Assembly (NCBI GenBank): GCA_019925095.2
Contig: CM034412.1
Coordinates: 2,604,001 to 2,668,000, forward strand
DNA: 64,000 nt
Source of the DNA: Dendrolimus kikuchii
Lineage: Eukaryota; Arthropoda; Insecta; Lepidoptera; Lasiocampidae
Direction: 5' to 3'
The position numbers and the translations under genes are program-made. Shown piece by piece: positions 20,980 to 31,879 of the stretch (the stretch's first letter is position 1; each line of letters begins with the position of its first letter). The notes under the pieces are model-generated. The model did not search any database, had not been told where the DNA came from, and saw only the letters and a program-made list of their open reading frames with translations.

Positions 20980-21357
20980 CAGCGGCAGCATGTGTTGGTT
21001 ATTATGCTGACTTGGCGGCGGCGGCGGCGGCGACGGCGGCGGAGGCGGCGACGGCTGCGGCGGCGGCGGGCGGCGACGCTCAATCGGCGGCTCGTGTCAG
21101 CGCGTGGCAGCAACACGTTGGGTTGTTGACGCTTTATATCTAGGTCAACGCGTTGTCGTTGGGCCGCGCAACAGGACCTCGCGGCTGGGCAATGGACCCT
21201 CGGGCACGATGAGGTACGGCGTGGCGGCTTCCTCGACACGTAGAGCTGGAGTCTGGCTATGCACAGTCAGAGAGACTGGTACAGCACCGTCACAGCTTGG
21301 CTTTTTGTTGGACGTCGTCAGGAACGGGGCGTCCGGCGGGCAATAATATCCCGCTTT
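20980..21357 (-). other. GC-rich 5' leader between PBS and gag
   Basis: Positions 21012-21080 consist of near-uninterrupted CCG/GCC-type triplets (CGG on the plus strand), and the whole leader is far more GC-rich than the rest of the element. Such RNA would be highly structured. Arginine-rich or alanine-rich frames through it are composition artefacts. Confidence 0.7.
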
Positions 21358-21369
21358 CTTCTGACACCA
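21358..21369 (-). promoter_or_regulatory. Primer binding site, probably tRNA-Leu
   Basis: TGGTGTCAGAAG lies two bases after the LTR end ACTAACA. It is complementary to a tRNA 3' end CTTCTGACACCA, which fits tRNA-Leu. Confidence 0.75.
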
Positions 21370-21371
21370 AA

Positions 21372-21703
21372 TGTTAGTCCCGAGCACTTATATGTTTTAA
21401 AAAAAAAACAATTTTGGCTTACAGGAACCTTTTATTTTATTATTATGAATAATAATTGACTTGGAGTCTCAATATACGGGACCTCAAAGGTCTACCGGAC
21501 CGATATGGTATTAGTTTTGAGCAATCCAGCCGGCAGGCATAAACCAGGTCCGTTGCTGTAGAGCTGTGGCTAATAACCAAGAGAACTCTATGAATTTGTA
21601 AAAAGATTTGGTATTTATAGGCAATTACTGCTGATCGACATTTTGGAAATCTATGTCAATGAGATGTTTGACTCAGCAATAAGTGCCTATTGCATAGGGT
21701 ACA
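21372..21703 (-). repeat. 5' LTR
   Basis: 332 bp on the minus strand, from TGTACCC to GGGACTAACA. The outer start lacks four bases relative to the 3' LTR (TGTTACAACCC). Over the 291-bp region shared with 11266-11556 no difference is visible by eye. A TATA box and a polyadenylation signal are present. Confidence 0.9.
21612..21619 (-). promoter_or_regulatory. LTR TATA box
   Basis: The minus strand reads CTATAAATACC. About 175 bases downstream is AATAAAATAAAAGG (near 21431-21442), a polyadenylation signal, consistent with U3-R-U5 order. Confidence 0.65.
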
Positions 21704-21977
21704 TTAATACTCAAACTAATTTAAGAAATAAATATACAAATATATACATAGCCATATATATACAGTAATACATAAGTTATTATAATAAATGTATTAGCAT
21801 GATTATATTCTGTTAATTATATACATAGCTATTTAATGTGCGCTTTGAAATTCTATGAGTAAACTGTCAAGCAGTGAACGATAGGCTTGTGTTTAAAAAA
21901 AAATATTACCTCGGGTTCTAAAGTCAATCATAACATCTTTATCTCTCCCATATTTACGTAATACTATACAATATTAC

Positions 21978-22021
<44 letters not shown>

Positions 22022-22084
22022 CTATGTCCGTTATACTTCTTTATTCTAGTTATATTGCAAACTCACATGTTACACAATTTTTCT
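21704..22084. other. Right flank of gypsy element with a TA microsatellite
   Basis: Contains an uninterrupted (TA)n run at about 21979-22019. No gene is seen. Confidence 0.6.
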
Positions 22085-22215
22085 CTAATCCATCCTAAGG
22101 TTGTGTGGAAGAAATTGTTTTTAGTGATAAGACCGCCTATTATCTTCTGTACTTAAACTTCTTGAGTTGTATCTTAATGTTATGCAATAAAGTATATTCT
22201 ATTCTACTCTATTCT
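22085..22215 (+). mobile_element. LINE 3'-end repeat (family T1), TATTC tail
   Basis: 'ggttgtgtggaagaaattg', 'gataagaccgcc' and 'gcaataaagtatatt' are followed by a TATTC/TACTC simple tail, in the same order as the other T1 copies. Confidence 0.7.
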
Positions 22216-22654
22216 ACATGAATACTTTCACAAGTTTATTTTAATGTACTAATTTCTGCTATGGAAAATTTTAAATCTATTACATGCATATTTACTTTAG
22301 AGATCGGAATTGAAGGTATTTTTTTATACAAAAAAATGCAAAACCTACAGAATAACCAAAGTTAATACAGAAAAAACTACTTGATGGATATTATTAAATT
22401 TGATTCGTGAAAAAATAGCATATGACGTTGTAAGCGTGTGACGTTGTTGAAAAACAGTGCCGTATCAACTCCTACATCATACATCCGAGACCATTTTGGG
22501 CATTATGTAGATTCAGCTTGATTATGTTTACATTGTGTATACTTTACGCCGGCGCTTCATTTTAATTCTGAACACAAGTTGATTTCTCTTAAAAATTTCA
22601 ATATCTTTTAGACCGAAACGAAATTGTTCATTGTAAACCTAAATCTCGACAAAT

Positions 22655-22956
22655 AGTAATACTAATAACGGCTCATAAACGTCCCACTGCTGGGCTCGGA
22701 CTTCCCACTATAGGGGAATGGACAGTATACCCGCCACGCTTGTCCAAGGCGGCTTGGCAGGTTTGACACATCGGTTATCTCGATGTGCAGGTTTCATCAC
22801 GATGTTTTCCGTCACCGTATTTAGCATATGGTAATTGTAATAATACGCACCTTAGGTCTGAAAACTGCCAAGTGGTGCATGCGTTCCGGACAGGATTCAA
22901 ACCCGCGTCCTTTGAATTTGGGAGGCGTGCGCTAGCCATTACGTTGCCACGACTTA
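22655..22956 (-). mobile_element. tRNA-derived SINE (family S2)
   Basis: The minus strand starts AAGTCGTGGCAACGTAATGG (A-box region), followed by a degenerate B box in 'gggtttgaatcctgt'. It ends with the family terminus around 'gagcccagcagtgggacgtt'. It abuts the foldback element starting at 22957. Copies also lie at 40346-40640 and 48867-49174. Confidence 0.78.
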
Positions 22957-23530
22957 TAGACCGAGATCCGGCTGTAAAATTACTACGTTCATGTGTTATT
23001 TAATTTTATAGATAATTCTATAAGGGGAATACATAATTGCTAGGTTACCTAAAAAAATGTGGCCGATAGTATTTTTAATTAAAATAATATAATTTGGTAT
23101 TTTAGGAAAAATTTAAAATAAATTATATATCAAATTAAAACTATTTTTTTCTGTGTACGATGGAGTAGGTTTGCTTATGTGAAGGTAACCGCGAGTAGGG
23201 GTTGCCAGGTGTTAAAGATCAATTAGAACGAAAGAGAGTTAACGCGCTACGTCCCTCGTAGTGCGCTATTTTTAACAGCTGGCAACCCGTATTGGCGGCC
23301 ACTTTTACATAGGCAATCCTATTCCATCATACACAGAAAAAAAATCTTTAAGTTGATATATAATTTATTTTAAATACAAGTGAACCAAAATATCAAACTA
23401 ATATTATTTTAATTAAAAATACTAGCGGCCACATTTTTATAGGCAACCTACCAAAAATGTATTATATGTAAAAAATTGATTTTAATCAAATAACACATGA
23501 ACGTTAATCTTGCAGCGGGATCTCGGTCTA
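22957..23530. mobile_element. Foldback element with arms of about 280 bp
   Basis: The left end tagaccgagatcc and the right end gggatctcggtcta are inverted copies. Complementarity continues inward through 'acgttcatgtgttattt', 'tgtggccg.tagtattttt' and 'gggttgccag.tgttaaa' to a centre near 23245-23255 that itself forms a hairpin (gcgctacg/cgtagtgcgc). No frame of any length is present. The arms differ by scattered substitutions and small indels. It is probably a non-autonomous DNA transposon. Confidence 0.85.
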
Positions 23531-23805
23531 TTATTATATGATTTAATTAAATTTAAGTTTTATTTCTTGTATTAGAGAAACATTGGAAAATATTTTGATC
23601 CACAGCTATTTAGTCAGCGTTCGAAGGTCTTTCCACGTTACAGATGCGATGAATTTAAAGTCTGCACCATCAACTCAATTACGGCATTAACGCGCTAAAG
23701 TGCCTATTGCATGGGGCCCTTCGTTTACAATAAGCTTCCGAAATCTCTTAGAGAACTGCCATGTACACTATTTAAGAAAAAAATAAATTTACTATTGACC
23801 ACTAA
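23531..23805. other. No gene seen
   Basis: AT-rich sequence with no recognised repeat. Confidence 0.4.
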
Positions 23806-24128
23806 ATTTTTTTTTTATTTTTTTTTTATTGCAGGAGTTCAGCAGACAGGCAGACGGCCCACTGGATAGAAAGCGGTAACCATCGCCTATGGACATTTGC
23901 AACACCAAAGGTGCTACAAATGCGCTGCTGCTCTCTTAAGTGAGTCTGGAACCTGGTTACTAATGCCGGAACACAACTCAAAGTTGTTATGGCGGCATGC
24001 TCTAGACCAGGGGTGGTAGCCATCCAGTCGGGCAAATGCCCTACCACCTGGCTCTGGGTTATTTAGTCGCCTCTTACGACAGGCCGCACGGCCGCAGGAA
24101 ATTGTATTCTTTCTCCGTTCCTGCACGG
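23806..24128 (+). repeat. Dispersed repeat R2, near full length
   Basis: It runs from a T-rich lead and 'attgcaggagttcagcagac' to 'tctccgttcctgcacggata'. The ends TGCAGGA/TCCTGCA are inverted, which suggests a roughly 310-bp MITE, though no target duplication was confirmed. Short frames through it recur in every copy and are not genes. Confidence 0.8.
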
Positions 24129-25100
24129 ATAAAAAATGCTATTAATATATAAATGCTAAATGCTATTATAATATAAACATGTTTATGAACGATGAAACAC
24201 TATGAACTGACATAAATATATTTGACATGCTTTAATAGTAGACATTTTATTATTTCGATTGTTTATAAATTATTATTATATTGTATGTATTTGATTATTA
24301 TTATTAATGTTTAATTTTAATTGTATTGATTAGTAATATTAATTTTGCACGCCTAATTATGGGCCGAATGCATTGATACTGTAAAAAGCGTAACATCTTT
24401 GTACATGCATTACGCAATAAATATATATTCTATTCTATTATATTCTTACATTTTAATTCATATTTTATTATTATATTTGATTTATTTATATTTAAATAAA
24501 GTAATAAAACAAAACAACAGGAAAAGAAACGTAATTATAGTGAAATAAAAATAACAATAGCGAATAAGAGCCGAGTTCTTTTTATTTGAAGAAAAATATG
24601 AATTGTCCGTCCACAGCCTTTTTGTTGCAAATAGTACGGTCAGCGAAAAAAGCCTTTATTAGATACAATCGTACTAATGTAACATAAACGGAGCGGACGG
24701 CTCTTTCTTCAACAAAAATAAAGGCTATTGTTTGGATTGGCTTGTACGGACAGCAAAAAAGTGTTTAGTATCTTTTATAAATTAAAATATAAGTTAATCA
24801 CGTTAATACCTAGTTTTTAATTGGGTGTTTCTGCATAGGATGATTTCGAATATCAGACGTCCTCTTTACACGAGCATTTATCTCGTTTACTAGTCAATGT
24901 CGAAATGACCTCATTGTTCAGAAAATTAAACACTTCCCCTTCTGTTTCCTTTTTCAATGGCTTCGTTTTATTTATAAATTATTTACACCATTTCGCTATA
25001 TAAAGTAACAAAAGAACCAAGAAATTAAGACCAGCAATAGATATAATTTTTCTGTTAACGGTTTTCTCAGGTTTTTGCGACTATTACACATAGTCTAAAT
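24129..25100. other. Intergenic; possible LINE tail at 24335-24445
   Basis: 'gcaataaatatatattctat' with a TATTC tail at about 24412-24445 resembles a LINE 3' end. No coding remnant accompanies it. The rest is unrecognised. Confidence 0.4.
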
Positions 25101-25235
25101 AATTTTGTTGATTTATAACACTTTATTGTACACCAATACAACAAAAAATAACTTATAGACTAAAAATATACGTAATTATGCACAAAAGGCGGACTTATCG
25201 CTCAAAAGCGATCTTTTTCAGACAACCCCCTGAAA
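25101..25235 (-). mobile_element. LINE 3'-end repeat (family T1)
   Basis: The minus strand reads 'gggttgtctgaaaaagatcg', the hairpin, 'ataagtccgcc', and ends 'gtacaataaagtgttataaa'. Confidence 0.7.
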
Positions 25236-25714
25236 TGAATTAAGATGATAATGGTGATGGTAGTATACGCAGTAACTATAGTACGACTACTTACATTTTA
25301 GTAATAAATATATGTATTATTATTTTTAATTAAACATTTTCATATTAATTAGTTTTTGCAAAAAAACTAAGATATTATTTTGCTGTCTGTACAAAGAAAT
25401 AGTCGCGTATAACTCATACAGTCAATGGCTGGGAACAATTCAGAGTAATGCAGATCTCGTGTACACGTCATTTGGACAATGATACTTTGACACTGAAGAC
25501 CTCCAACATAAAGACCTGATGATCTTTAAGCACGTAACGTGGCCTCTTTAAGTTCTATCAATTATCAGTCGGCAGTAGCAATGACTTCACATATCACTGA
25601 ATGGGTGACATATATCACAATTAATTCTGAAACAATGTTCATACAAAAGAGCGGACTTTAATACCATGTCATCATGACTTTGAAATATTATAAAAATAAT
25701 CTATATATTAAATA
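25236..25714. other. No gene seen
   Basis: No recognisable feature. Confidence 0.4.
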
Positions 25715-26800
25715 CGTGAAGCAAAAACTTTATACCCCTTTTTACGAAAATTACGCGAACGGAGGAATATGAAATTTCGCTCACTTATCTATACTAATAT
25801 TATAAAGCTGTCGAGTTTGTTTGTTTGTTTAAACGCGCTAATCTCAGTAACAGCTGGTACGATTTAAACAATTCTTTCAGTGTTGAATAGTACATTTATC
25901 GAGGAAGGCTATAGGCTATATTATATTTTCAAAAAAATTAGGGATCCTTACTAAAAGTTCAATAATGTAACCCAAGGTGTAATAAAATGACCCGAAAAAA
26001 TCCTTAGACGGCGTGCGCTGCAAAAACTATTGATTATAGAACAAAACAATGTACTACCACTTTGCAGAACATATAATTGTCTGCAAAAAATATCTCGTAA
26101 CCATACGTCTAACTATTGTAGTTATCTCACAATAAGTATTTTCTTTTATTTTTTTAAATAATTAAAATGCCGTCGCTTCAAAAACTCTTTATTTTGTATC
26201 TTGGTATTAATCCTTATCAAAATAAATTAGTCCATATTCAAGACGAATTCAATACCTTTCTATAACTTTTTGAATTATTCAATTTGGACGTTTTATTCAA
26301 AAGATATCGAGATATTTAAAATGTAAGTATTAGTGGTGTAGCCAAATATATTAATATATTGTTTGATTGAACGCGCTAATCTCAGGAACTACTGGTCTGA
26401 TTTGAAAAATTCTTTCAGTGTTGGATAGCCCATTTATCGAGGAAGGCTATAGGCTATATATCATCACGTTAAGACCAATAGGAGCGGTGCTCCAATGAAG
26501 AATGTTTCAAAATCGGAGGATTTTGAAAGCAAATTCCACGCGAACGACGTCGCGGGCACAGCTAGTAGTTTATATAGAGAAGAAGCGACGAATGCTAATT
26601 TTTTTAAGTTATGTATAAAAAATACAGTAAATCAATAAAAAAACATTACAAGCACTACCATGTATTTGACACACACGCATATATACTCTATTGTTTATTG
26701 TTCAAGTCAAATTAACAGTGTATGTAGCCTTGGCGATATCTGTGATTATAGAAGTATATAGTTTTTGACATTAATTATTATGGTCGAATTTTGAGCACGG
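25715..26800 (+). repeat. Dispersed repeat R3, interrupted by a Helitron
   Basis: The two pieces (25715-25787 and 26566-26800) join into the same sequence seen at 48735-49400, from 'acgtgaagcaaaaacttt' to 'gccttggcgatatctgtgat'. Here the interruption is a Helitron; at 48.8 kb it is a SINE at a different point. Confidence 0.8.
25788..26565 (+). mobile_element. Non-autonomous Helitron (family H1), 778 bp
   Basis: It begins TCTATACTAATATTATAAAG after an A. It ends CGCGAACGACGTCGCGGGCA then CAGCTAG before a T, with a GC hairpin just before the end. The paralogous site at about 48808 reads 'cacttatagtttatat' without it, confirming the limits to the base. Inside, a segment of about 95 bp ('cgctaatctcag...ctataggctata') occurs twice (25835-25925, 26371-26459). 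There is no Rep/helicase coding sequence. Confidence 0.9.
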
Positions 26801-28109
26801 ACGGCCACTATTATACATTAAATTATAAACTACTACAATGAAGAAAACCTAATTTATATTGTATTCTACCTAGATAATCGTTTAAAACTTCAAGTAGAAT
26901 GCTGAGTCTAGGTCATCGAAGTTCTAGACACTATGGCCAATTTATACTTGATACTGGCTAGACACACAAAAGTTACAGTTCAACATTTAATTTTCGAACG
27001 GATTTTACCGCCTTTAAAAGTTCAATTTTCGAACGGCATTATTGACAATTGCTCGAAAAAGATCTGCATTCGCTTCCATTCGATTTAGGCCGAACGTTCG
27101 AGAAGGCTGGCCGCTCCCCACTCGTCCTTCCGAATCGTTTATTAAAATCGTCCGACAATACGTGACGGTTTTCATTTGATAATTGAATTCGGCGTGTTTT
27201 GAATAGATTCTGTATTCGATATTCGAATCGAGTGGAAGAATATTTCCTTTCCACTATTCCATTTTCAATTTAAATTTTTGGAATGTTTCTCTTTTATTGT
27301 ATATAATAAGAGTCGAGAATTAAAGCTGGAATAGGTTTTGGGGGTAATTGGGTACAACCTGACTATAATATTTAGAAAGGAACGTATTTTTTATCTTCTG
27401 GCATTATTCTATCTTACACCCGAGAATTATAAGCAAAGTTCAATTGATACAATTTTAACACTGATCCGAGTCTAAAATCCGCTAACTACGGACATACAAT
27501 TTCAAATGAGTAGTGATTTTTAAAGTTTACCGAGGACGTCTAGCGGATTATAAAGCAAAATACATTTCGTAATAATTCGGAGATTTTTACCAAAGAAATT
27601 TAGCTTCTTGTAATCAAATAATTGTTCTGTTAATTATTACAAGGTGTTAAAGCTGTTGCTTACAAAATTATTGTTATTATTATTAAACAACGTAGTGTAA
27701 TATTTGCAATGACTCAGAAGAGTTTATGGTAATAAAAGAATAGCAACTGGCCACTATACTTTATATCAGAGAACTTTATGCCTAAACTAAATTTAATACA
27801 GTGACTACACAAACATTTTTAGAACACCTCGCCATCCTCCAATGATTTTCCAGTACAAGAAACTTAGCAAATTGGCACAACCGATAGCGTATTGAAGTCA
27901 TTGATAAACTATTTTAATTAAAAGGGTTATAAATGTCAAGAATTTAATACATTATTGTTTGGAAATTTTAGATAATATTTTATATAAGATATTATATTTA
28001 AAGTTTATTAATAAAATAAATAGAACACAGTAAAAATCTATCGCGTCTGCCAACATGAAAATAAAATGTAGTAAATACCATCTGTATACTATTGTTTTCC
28101 AAATCATGA
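26801..28109. other. No gene seen; intergenic
   Basis: Positions 26990-27240 are notable for repeated TTCGAA/CGAACG motifs, but no element ends or coding frame could be supported. Confidence 0.4.
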
Positions 28110-28641
28110 ATGAATGAATGAATGAAAACTCTTTATTGTTCACCATAATCTTAAATCTAGAAAATTGATATGGATACATTTGCATTAGAACAATGGGCGG
28201 CCTTATCGCTTATAGCGATCTCTTTTCAGGCAACCCGGTGTCTAAGGAGATTTTAAACGAAATTTCAATATAAGATTTTTGGTGGTGTATTACAAAAAAA
28301 TTAAATAAGATATAAATAAAGTACTATCTACTCATATATACATACAGATATACATATATAATTAGATATACGATGATATTATAAATATATATACGAACAA
28401 TAGATACATTCATTTAATGCAACAATTTTTATTTAATAGACCAATAATGGTCAGTGACCATACGTTTAAATGTAGTCATTGATTTAGCTTGTCTGATTGG
28501 AAAGGGGAGGGAGTTCCACAGTCGAACAGCCTGTACGGCAAAAGAATTTCCTACGAAGGATGAAGTGTGTGCAGGTGTTGTTAACAAAAGATTTTCATTT
28601 GAGCGCAAATTGCAGGAATGAGATTGATAGAGAAAACTCAT
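28110..28641 (-). mobile_element. 5'-truncated LINE (jockey/CR1-like) with T1 3' end
   Basis: The minus strand encodes about 70 residues of a LINE ORF2 C-terminus with the typical AVRLWNSLPFPIRQAKSMTT motif. It then runs through an untranslated part into the T1 hairpin tail and (ATTC)n at 28107-28126. This copy ties all the short T1 tails in the window to a LINE of this type. The clade is a guess from the C-terminal motif. Confidence 0.78.
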
Positions 28642-28726
28642 GGTACATTATAAAGAGCTACTCTATACAAAATAGGCGCTAATCACAGAATAAATAGAAA
28701 TATTACATTATTATTCAATTAATTTT

Positions 28727-29053
28727 TTTTTTTTTTTTTCTTTTTTTATTGCAGGAGATCACCAGACAGGCAGACGGCCCGCTTGATGGAAAGCGGTTAC
28801 CATCGCCTATAGACATTTGCAACACCAAAGGTGCTACAAATGCGCTGCTGGTCTCTTAAGGGAGACTGGAACCTGGTCACTAATGCCGGAACACAACTCA
28901 AGGTTGTTATGGCGACATACTTTAGACCAGGGGTGGTAGCCATCCAGTCGGGCACATGCCCTACCACCTGGCTGTGGGTTGTTAAGTCGCCTCTTACGAC
29001 AGGCCGCCCGGCCGCAGGAAATCGTATTCTTTCTCCGTTCCTGCACGGATAAA
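28727..29053 (+). repeat. Dispersed repeat R2, near full length
   Basis: It has a T-rich lead, 'attgcaggagatcaccagac', and the complete body to 'ccgttcctgcacggataaa'. Confidence 0.82.
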
Positions 29054-29120
29054 GGAGGTTAAGGAAATGGCCGATTGTATTGTTTAGAAATAAGAGGGTA
29101 CGTAACAAAACTAGTTATTA

Positions 29121-29350
29121 ATCTTAAAAAGAAACATGATAAGAACAGTTATCATACGCACCGCAAAGGAGTGGAACTCATTGCCGGAGTCTGTCTTTCC
29201 CGATACTTATAACCTAAGTGTCTTGAAGTCCCGTGTGAATAGGTACTTACCTTCTAGGTAAGCGTGCTCCATCCTAGACCAGATCTCCCCTCCACAAAGG
29301 GCGAGATTGTGGTCAAACACAAACCTATACTACAATAAAAAATAAATAAT
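29121..29350 (+). mobile_element. LINE ORF2 C-terminal remnant (R1/CR1-like)
   Basis: An open stretch to the stop at 29259-29261 encodes IRTAKEWNSLPESVFP and then KSRVNRYL, a recognisable non-LTR retrotransposon C-terminus. The 3' untranslated part follows to an A-rich end near 29350. It belongs to a different family from 28110-28641. Confidence 0.7.
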
Positions 29351-29384
29351 AGTATTTTCTTAAGTTTTCGCGACTTGTATACAT

Positions 29385-29700
29385 AATAAAACTACGTTTT
29401 AACGGTTTTAAGCGCGGTAATTTTATTTGATTTTGGTTTTTCCGACGTTTCGGCCACTTTTCAGTGGCCGTGATCACGGAAGACATAGATGTCAAGTGTC
29501 AACGAGTATTGTTAAAGTTTTATTTAGCCTACCGCCAACTTATTAATTTTAATTATTTAATTTTTAATTTTGTTTATGGTTATTATTTAATCTATGGGAG
29601 CCTAATCTAATTTACTACCGCTTCGCAACATGTTATGGCTTGAAGAGAAGAAGCGGCGCAAGAAACTCTTCAGCAAACATGCCTAAAACGTAGTTTTATT
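29385..29700 (+). mobile_element. MITE (family M1), complete copy
   Basis: Terminal inverted repeats aataaaactacgtttta and its reverse complement bound 316 bp. A second internal palindrome, cggccact-tttc-agtggccg, lies near 29450-29470. No coding frame is present. Other copies: 1775-2010, 6290-6415, 35045-35337, 55195-55450. Confidence 0.8.
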
Positions 29701-30211
29701 AAAATATTTATAACTATTGATACCATGCACCCCACGCTTTTTTAAATAATAAAATCATTTTTTCTTACACTATTTTTAATTCAATTTTATTTACTATTTT
29801 TTAGTTGGATTTTCTATAAAAGCGTATTTTTTTAGTTTTTTTAGTACAGAAGTTCCTATGGCCACCTTCCGACTCCATCATCAGATCAGCTCCATGGTAC
29901 CATATTATTGCATTGTCACGCGATATACACATACGTGCAAAATTTCAGCTCAATCGGAAACCGGGAAGTCAATCAAATTTAACTTGAAAGATTCCGTTAC
30001 ATACTAACATACGTATGAAGCTAATAAAAGCGTATTAAAAAAGCTTGTTATGGCGATATACTCTAGAAGTCTAGACCTACCTCCTGGATGTGGGTTGTTT
30101 TGCCGCCTTTTACGACAGGTCGCCCGGCTGCAGTATTCCTACTCCGTTCCTGCAAGGATAGAAAATAAAAATCTGCTCTTAAAACGGCTAAAGCGTAGTT
30201 TTAATTAAATA
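29701..30211. other. Repeat fragments without a gene
   Basis: Positions 30040-30168 carry a degraded R2 fragment ('gttatggcgatatactctag' and the GCCGCC...TTCCTGCA end). Positions 29860-30020 look like another dispersed repeat ('aaaatttcagctcaatcgga'). Confidence 0.5.
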
Positions 30212-31509
30212 TCAGCTGATACCCGCCCGCTTCGCGTGCCGTAAAATCCGTTCTTTGCTGACCTCTACTTGGCGAAAGGAAGGTCCATGCCAAATTTCAA
30301 ATCTATAGGTATTATAGTGCCTGAGATATCGTGATGAGTCACTATATACGTGGATTTCAATTATAGGCAGACGTTGTCCTGCTCTGAAAAAATAAAAATC
30401 TAAGACCCGATCCCAGCGCCAGCTACCGGCTCCAATTGTGGATTTAAACCATCCGGGAACCCACTCAAACATACAAAAACAAAATCACCAAAATCGGTCC
30501 AGGTGATTAGGAGGATACTAGAACCCGATCTCAGCGCCACCTACCGGTTCTAATTGCGAATCTAAACCATCCGGGAACCCACTCAAACACACAAAAACAA
30601 AATCACCAAAATCGTTCCAGGTGATTAGAAGGATTCTAGAACCCCATCCCAGCGCCACCTACCGGCTCCAATTGTTGATTTAAATCATCCGGGAACCCAC
30701 TCAAAGACACAAAAACAAAATCACCAAAATCGGTCCAGATGATTAGGAGGATACTAGAACCCGATCTCAGCGCCACCTACCGGTTCTAATTGCGAATCTA
30801 AACCATCCGGGAACCCACTCAAACACACAAAAACAAAATCACCAAAATCGTTCCAGGTGATTAGAAGGATTCTAGAACCCAATCCCAGCGCCACCTACCG
30901 GCACCAATTGTTGATTTAAACCATCCGGGAACCCACTCAAAGACACAAAAACAAAATCACCAAAATCGGTCCAGGTGATTAGGAGGATTCTAGAACCTGA
31001 TCTCAACGCCACCTACCGGTTCTAATTGCGAATCTAAACCATCCGGGAACCCACTCAAACACACAAAAACAAAATCACCAAAATCGTTCCAGGTGATTAG
31101 GGGGATTCTAGAACCCGATCCCAGCGCCACCTACCTGCTCCAATTGTGGATTTAAACCATCCGGGAACCCACTCAAACACACAAAAACAAAATCACCAAA
31201 ATCGTTCCAGGTGATTAGGGGGATTCTAGAACCCGATCTCAGAGCCACCTACCGGTTCTAATTGCGAATCTAAACCATCCGGGATCCCACTCAAACACAC
31301 AAAAACAAAATCACCAAAATCGTTCCAGGTGATTAGGGGGATTCTAGAACCCGATCTCAGCGCCACCTACCGGTCCAACGGGATAAAAAGTATCCTATGT
31401 CCGTCTCCTGGTTCTAAGCTACGTCCCCACCAATTTTCAGCCAAATCGGTACAGTCGTTCTTGAGTTATAAATAGTGTAACTAACACGACTTTCTTTTAT
31501 ATATATAGA
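30212..31509 (-). mobile_element. Helitron-like element carrying a satellite array
   Basis: On the minus strand it begins TCTATATATATAAAAG after an A and ends GGGTATCAGCTGA before a T. The last four bases differ from the canonical CTAG by one or two changes. Most of its length is the 118-bp array. No coding sequence for a transposase is present. Confidence 0.65.
30395..31375. repeat. 118-bp satellite alternating as 236-bp dimers
   Basis: 'catccgggaacccactcaaa' recurs at exact 118-bp steps (about 30447, 30565, 30683, 30801, 30919, 31037, 31155, 31273). Monomers alternate strictly between type A ('ccaattgtKgattta') and type B ('tctaattgcgaatcta'), so the true unit is 236 bp. It is not a CRISPR array: repeats are contiguous and there are no unique spacers. 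Confidence 0.93.
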
Positions 31510-31879
31510 TAGATAGATAGGTATATAGATTATTACGAATTTTTACCCCCAAAAATTTGTCCGTTCCGCAGACGTTTATATCTCAAACCACGCAAATTTT
31601 CCTAAGAGTTCATCTTTCATCAGGTTTTAATATTTGGATCCATTGTGCCTGTTCAAATATTTGTGTCATACATGAATGGACGTGACCCTTCTTCACTTAT
31701 GCAAGCATTCATTTTTGAAATTAAATGTCTTAATTACTCATCTCCGGCTTAGGATTTTGATGGAAGTAGAAAATTGGTTACAGGCCGATTTTCTTGCACA
31801 ATTTCCCACGATTTTCGCACAATACTGGCTAAAATAAAACGAAAATGACTTCAAGAGTAACTAAAAAGCAAAAAAACAC
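31510..31879. other. No gene seen
   Basis: Begins with a short (ATAG)n run; otherwise unrecognised. Confidence 0.4.

Larger units (their letters stand above)
11266..21703 (-). mobile_element. Errantivirus-like Ty3/gypsy element with an RTE insertion in pol
   Basis: Order on the minus strand: 5' LTR, PBS, GC-rich leader, gag, pol (protease, RT, RNase H), an RTE-derived block replacing most of the integrase, integrase C-terminus, env, polypurine tract, 3' LTR. Gag and env are full open frames, and the LTR copies look identical by eye over 291 bp, so the insertion is young. It cannot encode a whole integrase. The 3' LTR lacks its last 38 bp, and no target duplication can be identified. Env-bearing gypsy elements with spliced env are known from insects; this one belongs to that general class. 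Confidence 0.93.

Noticed and set aside
20979..21239. Arginine-rich small protein on the minus strand
   Set aside because: Produced by the GC triplet tract in the gypsy leader; no start context or homology.
30395..31375. CRISPR-like array
   Set aside because: Repeats are contiguous 118-bp satellite monomers without unique spacers, in a eukaryotic genome.
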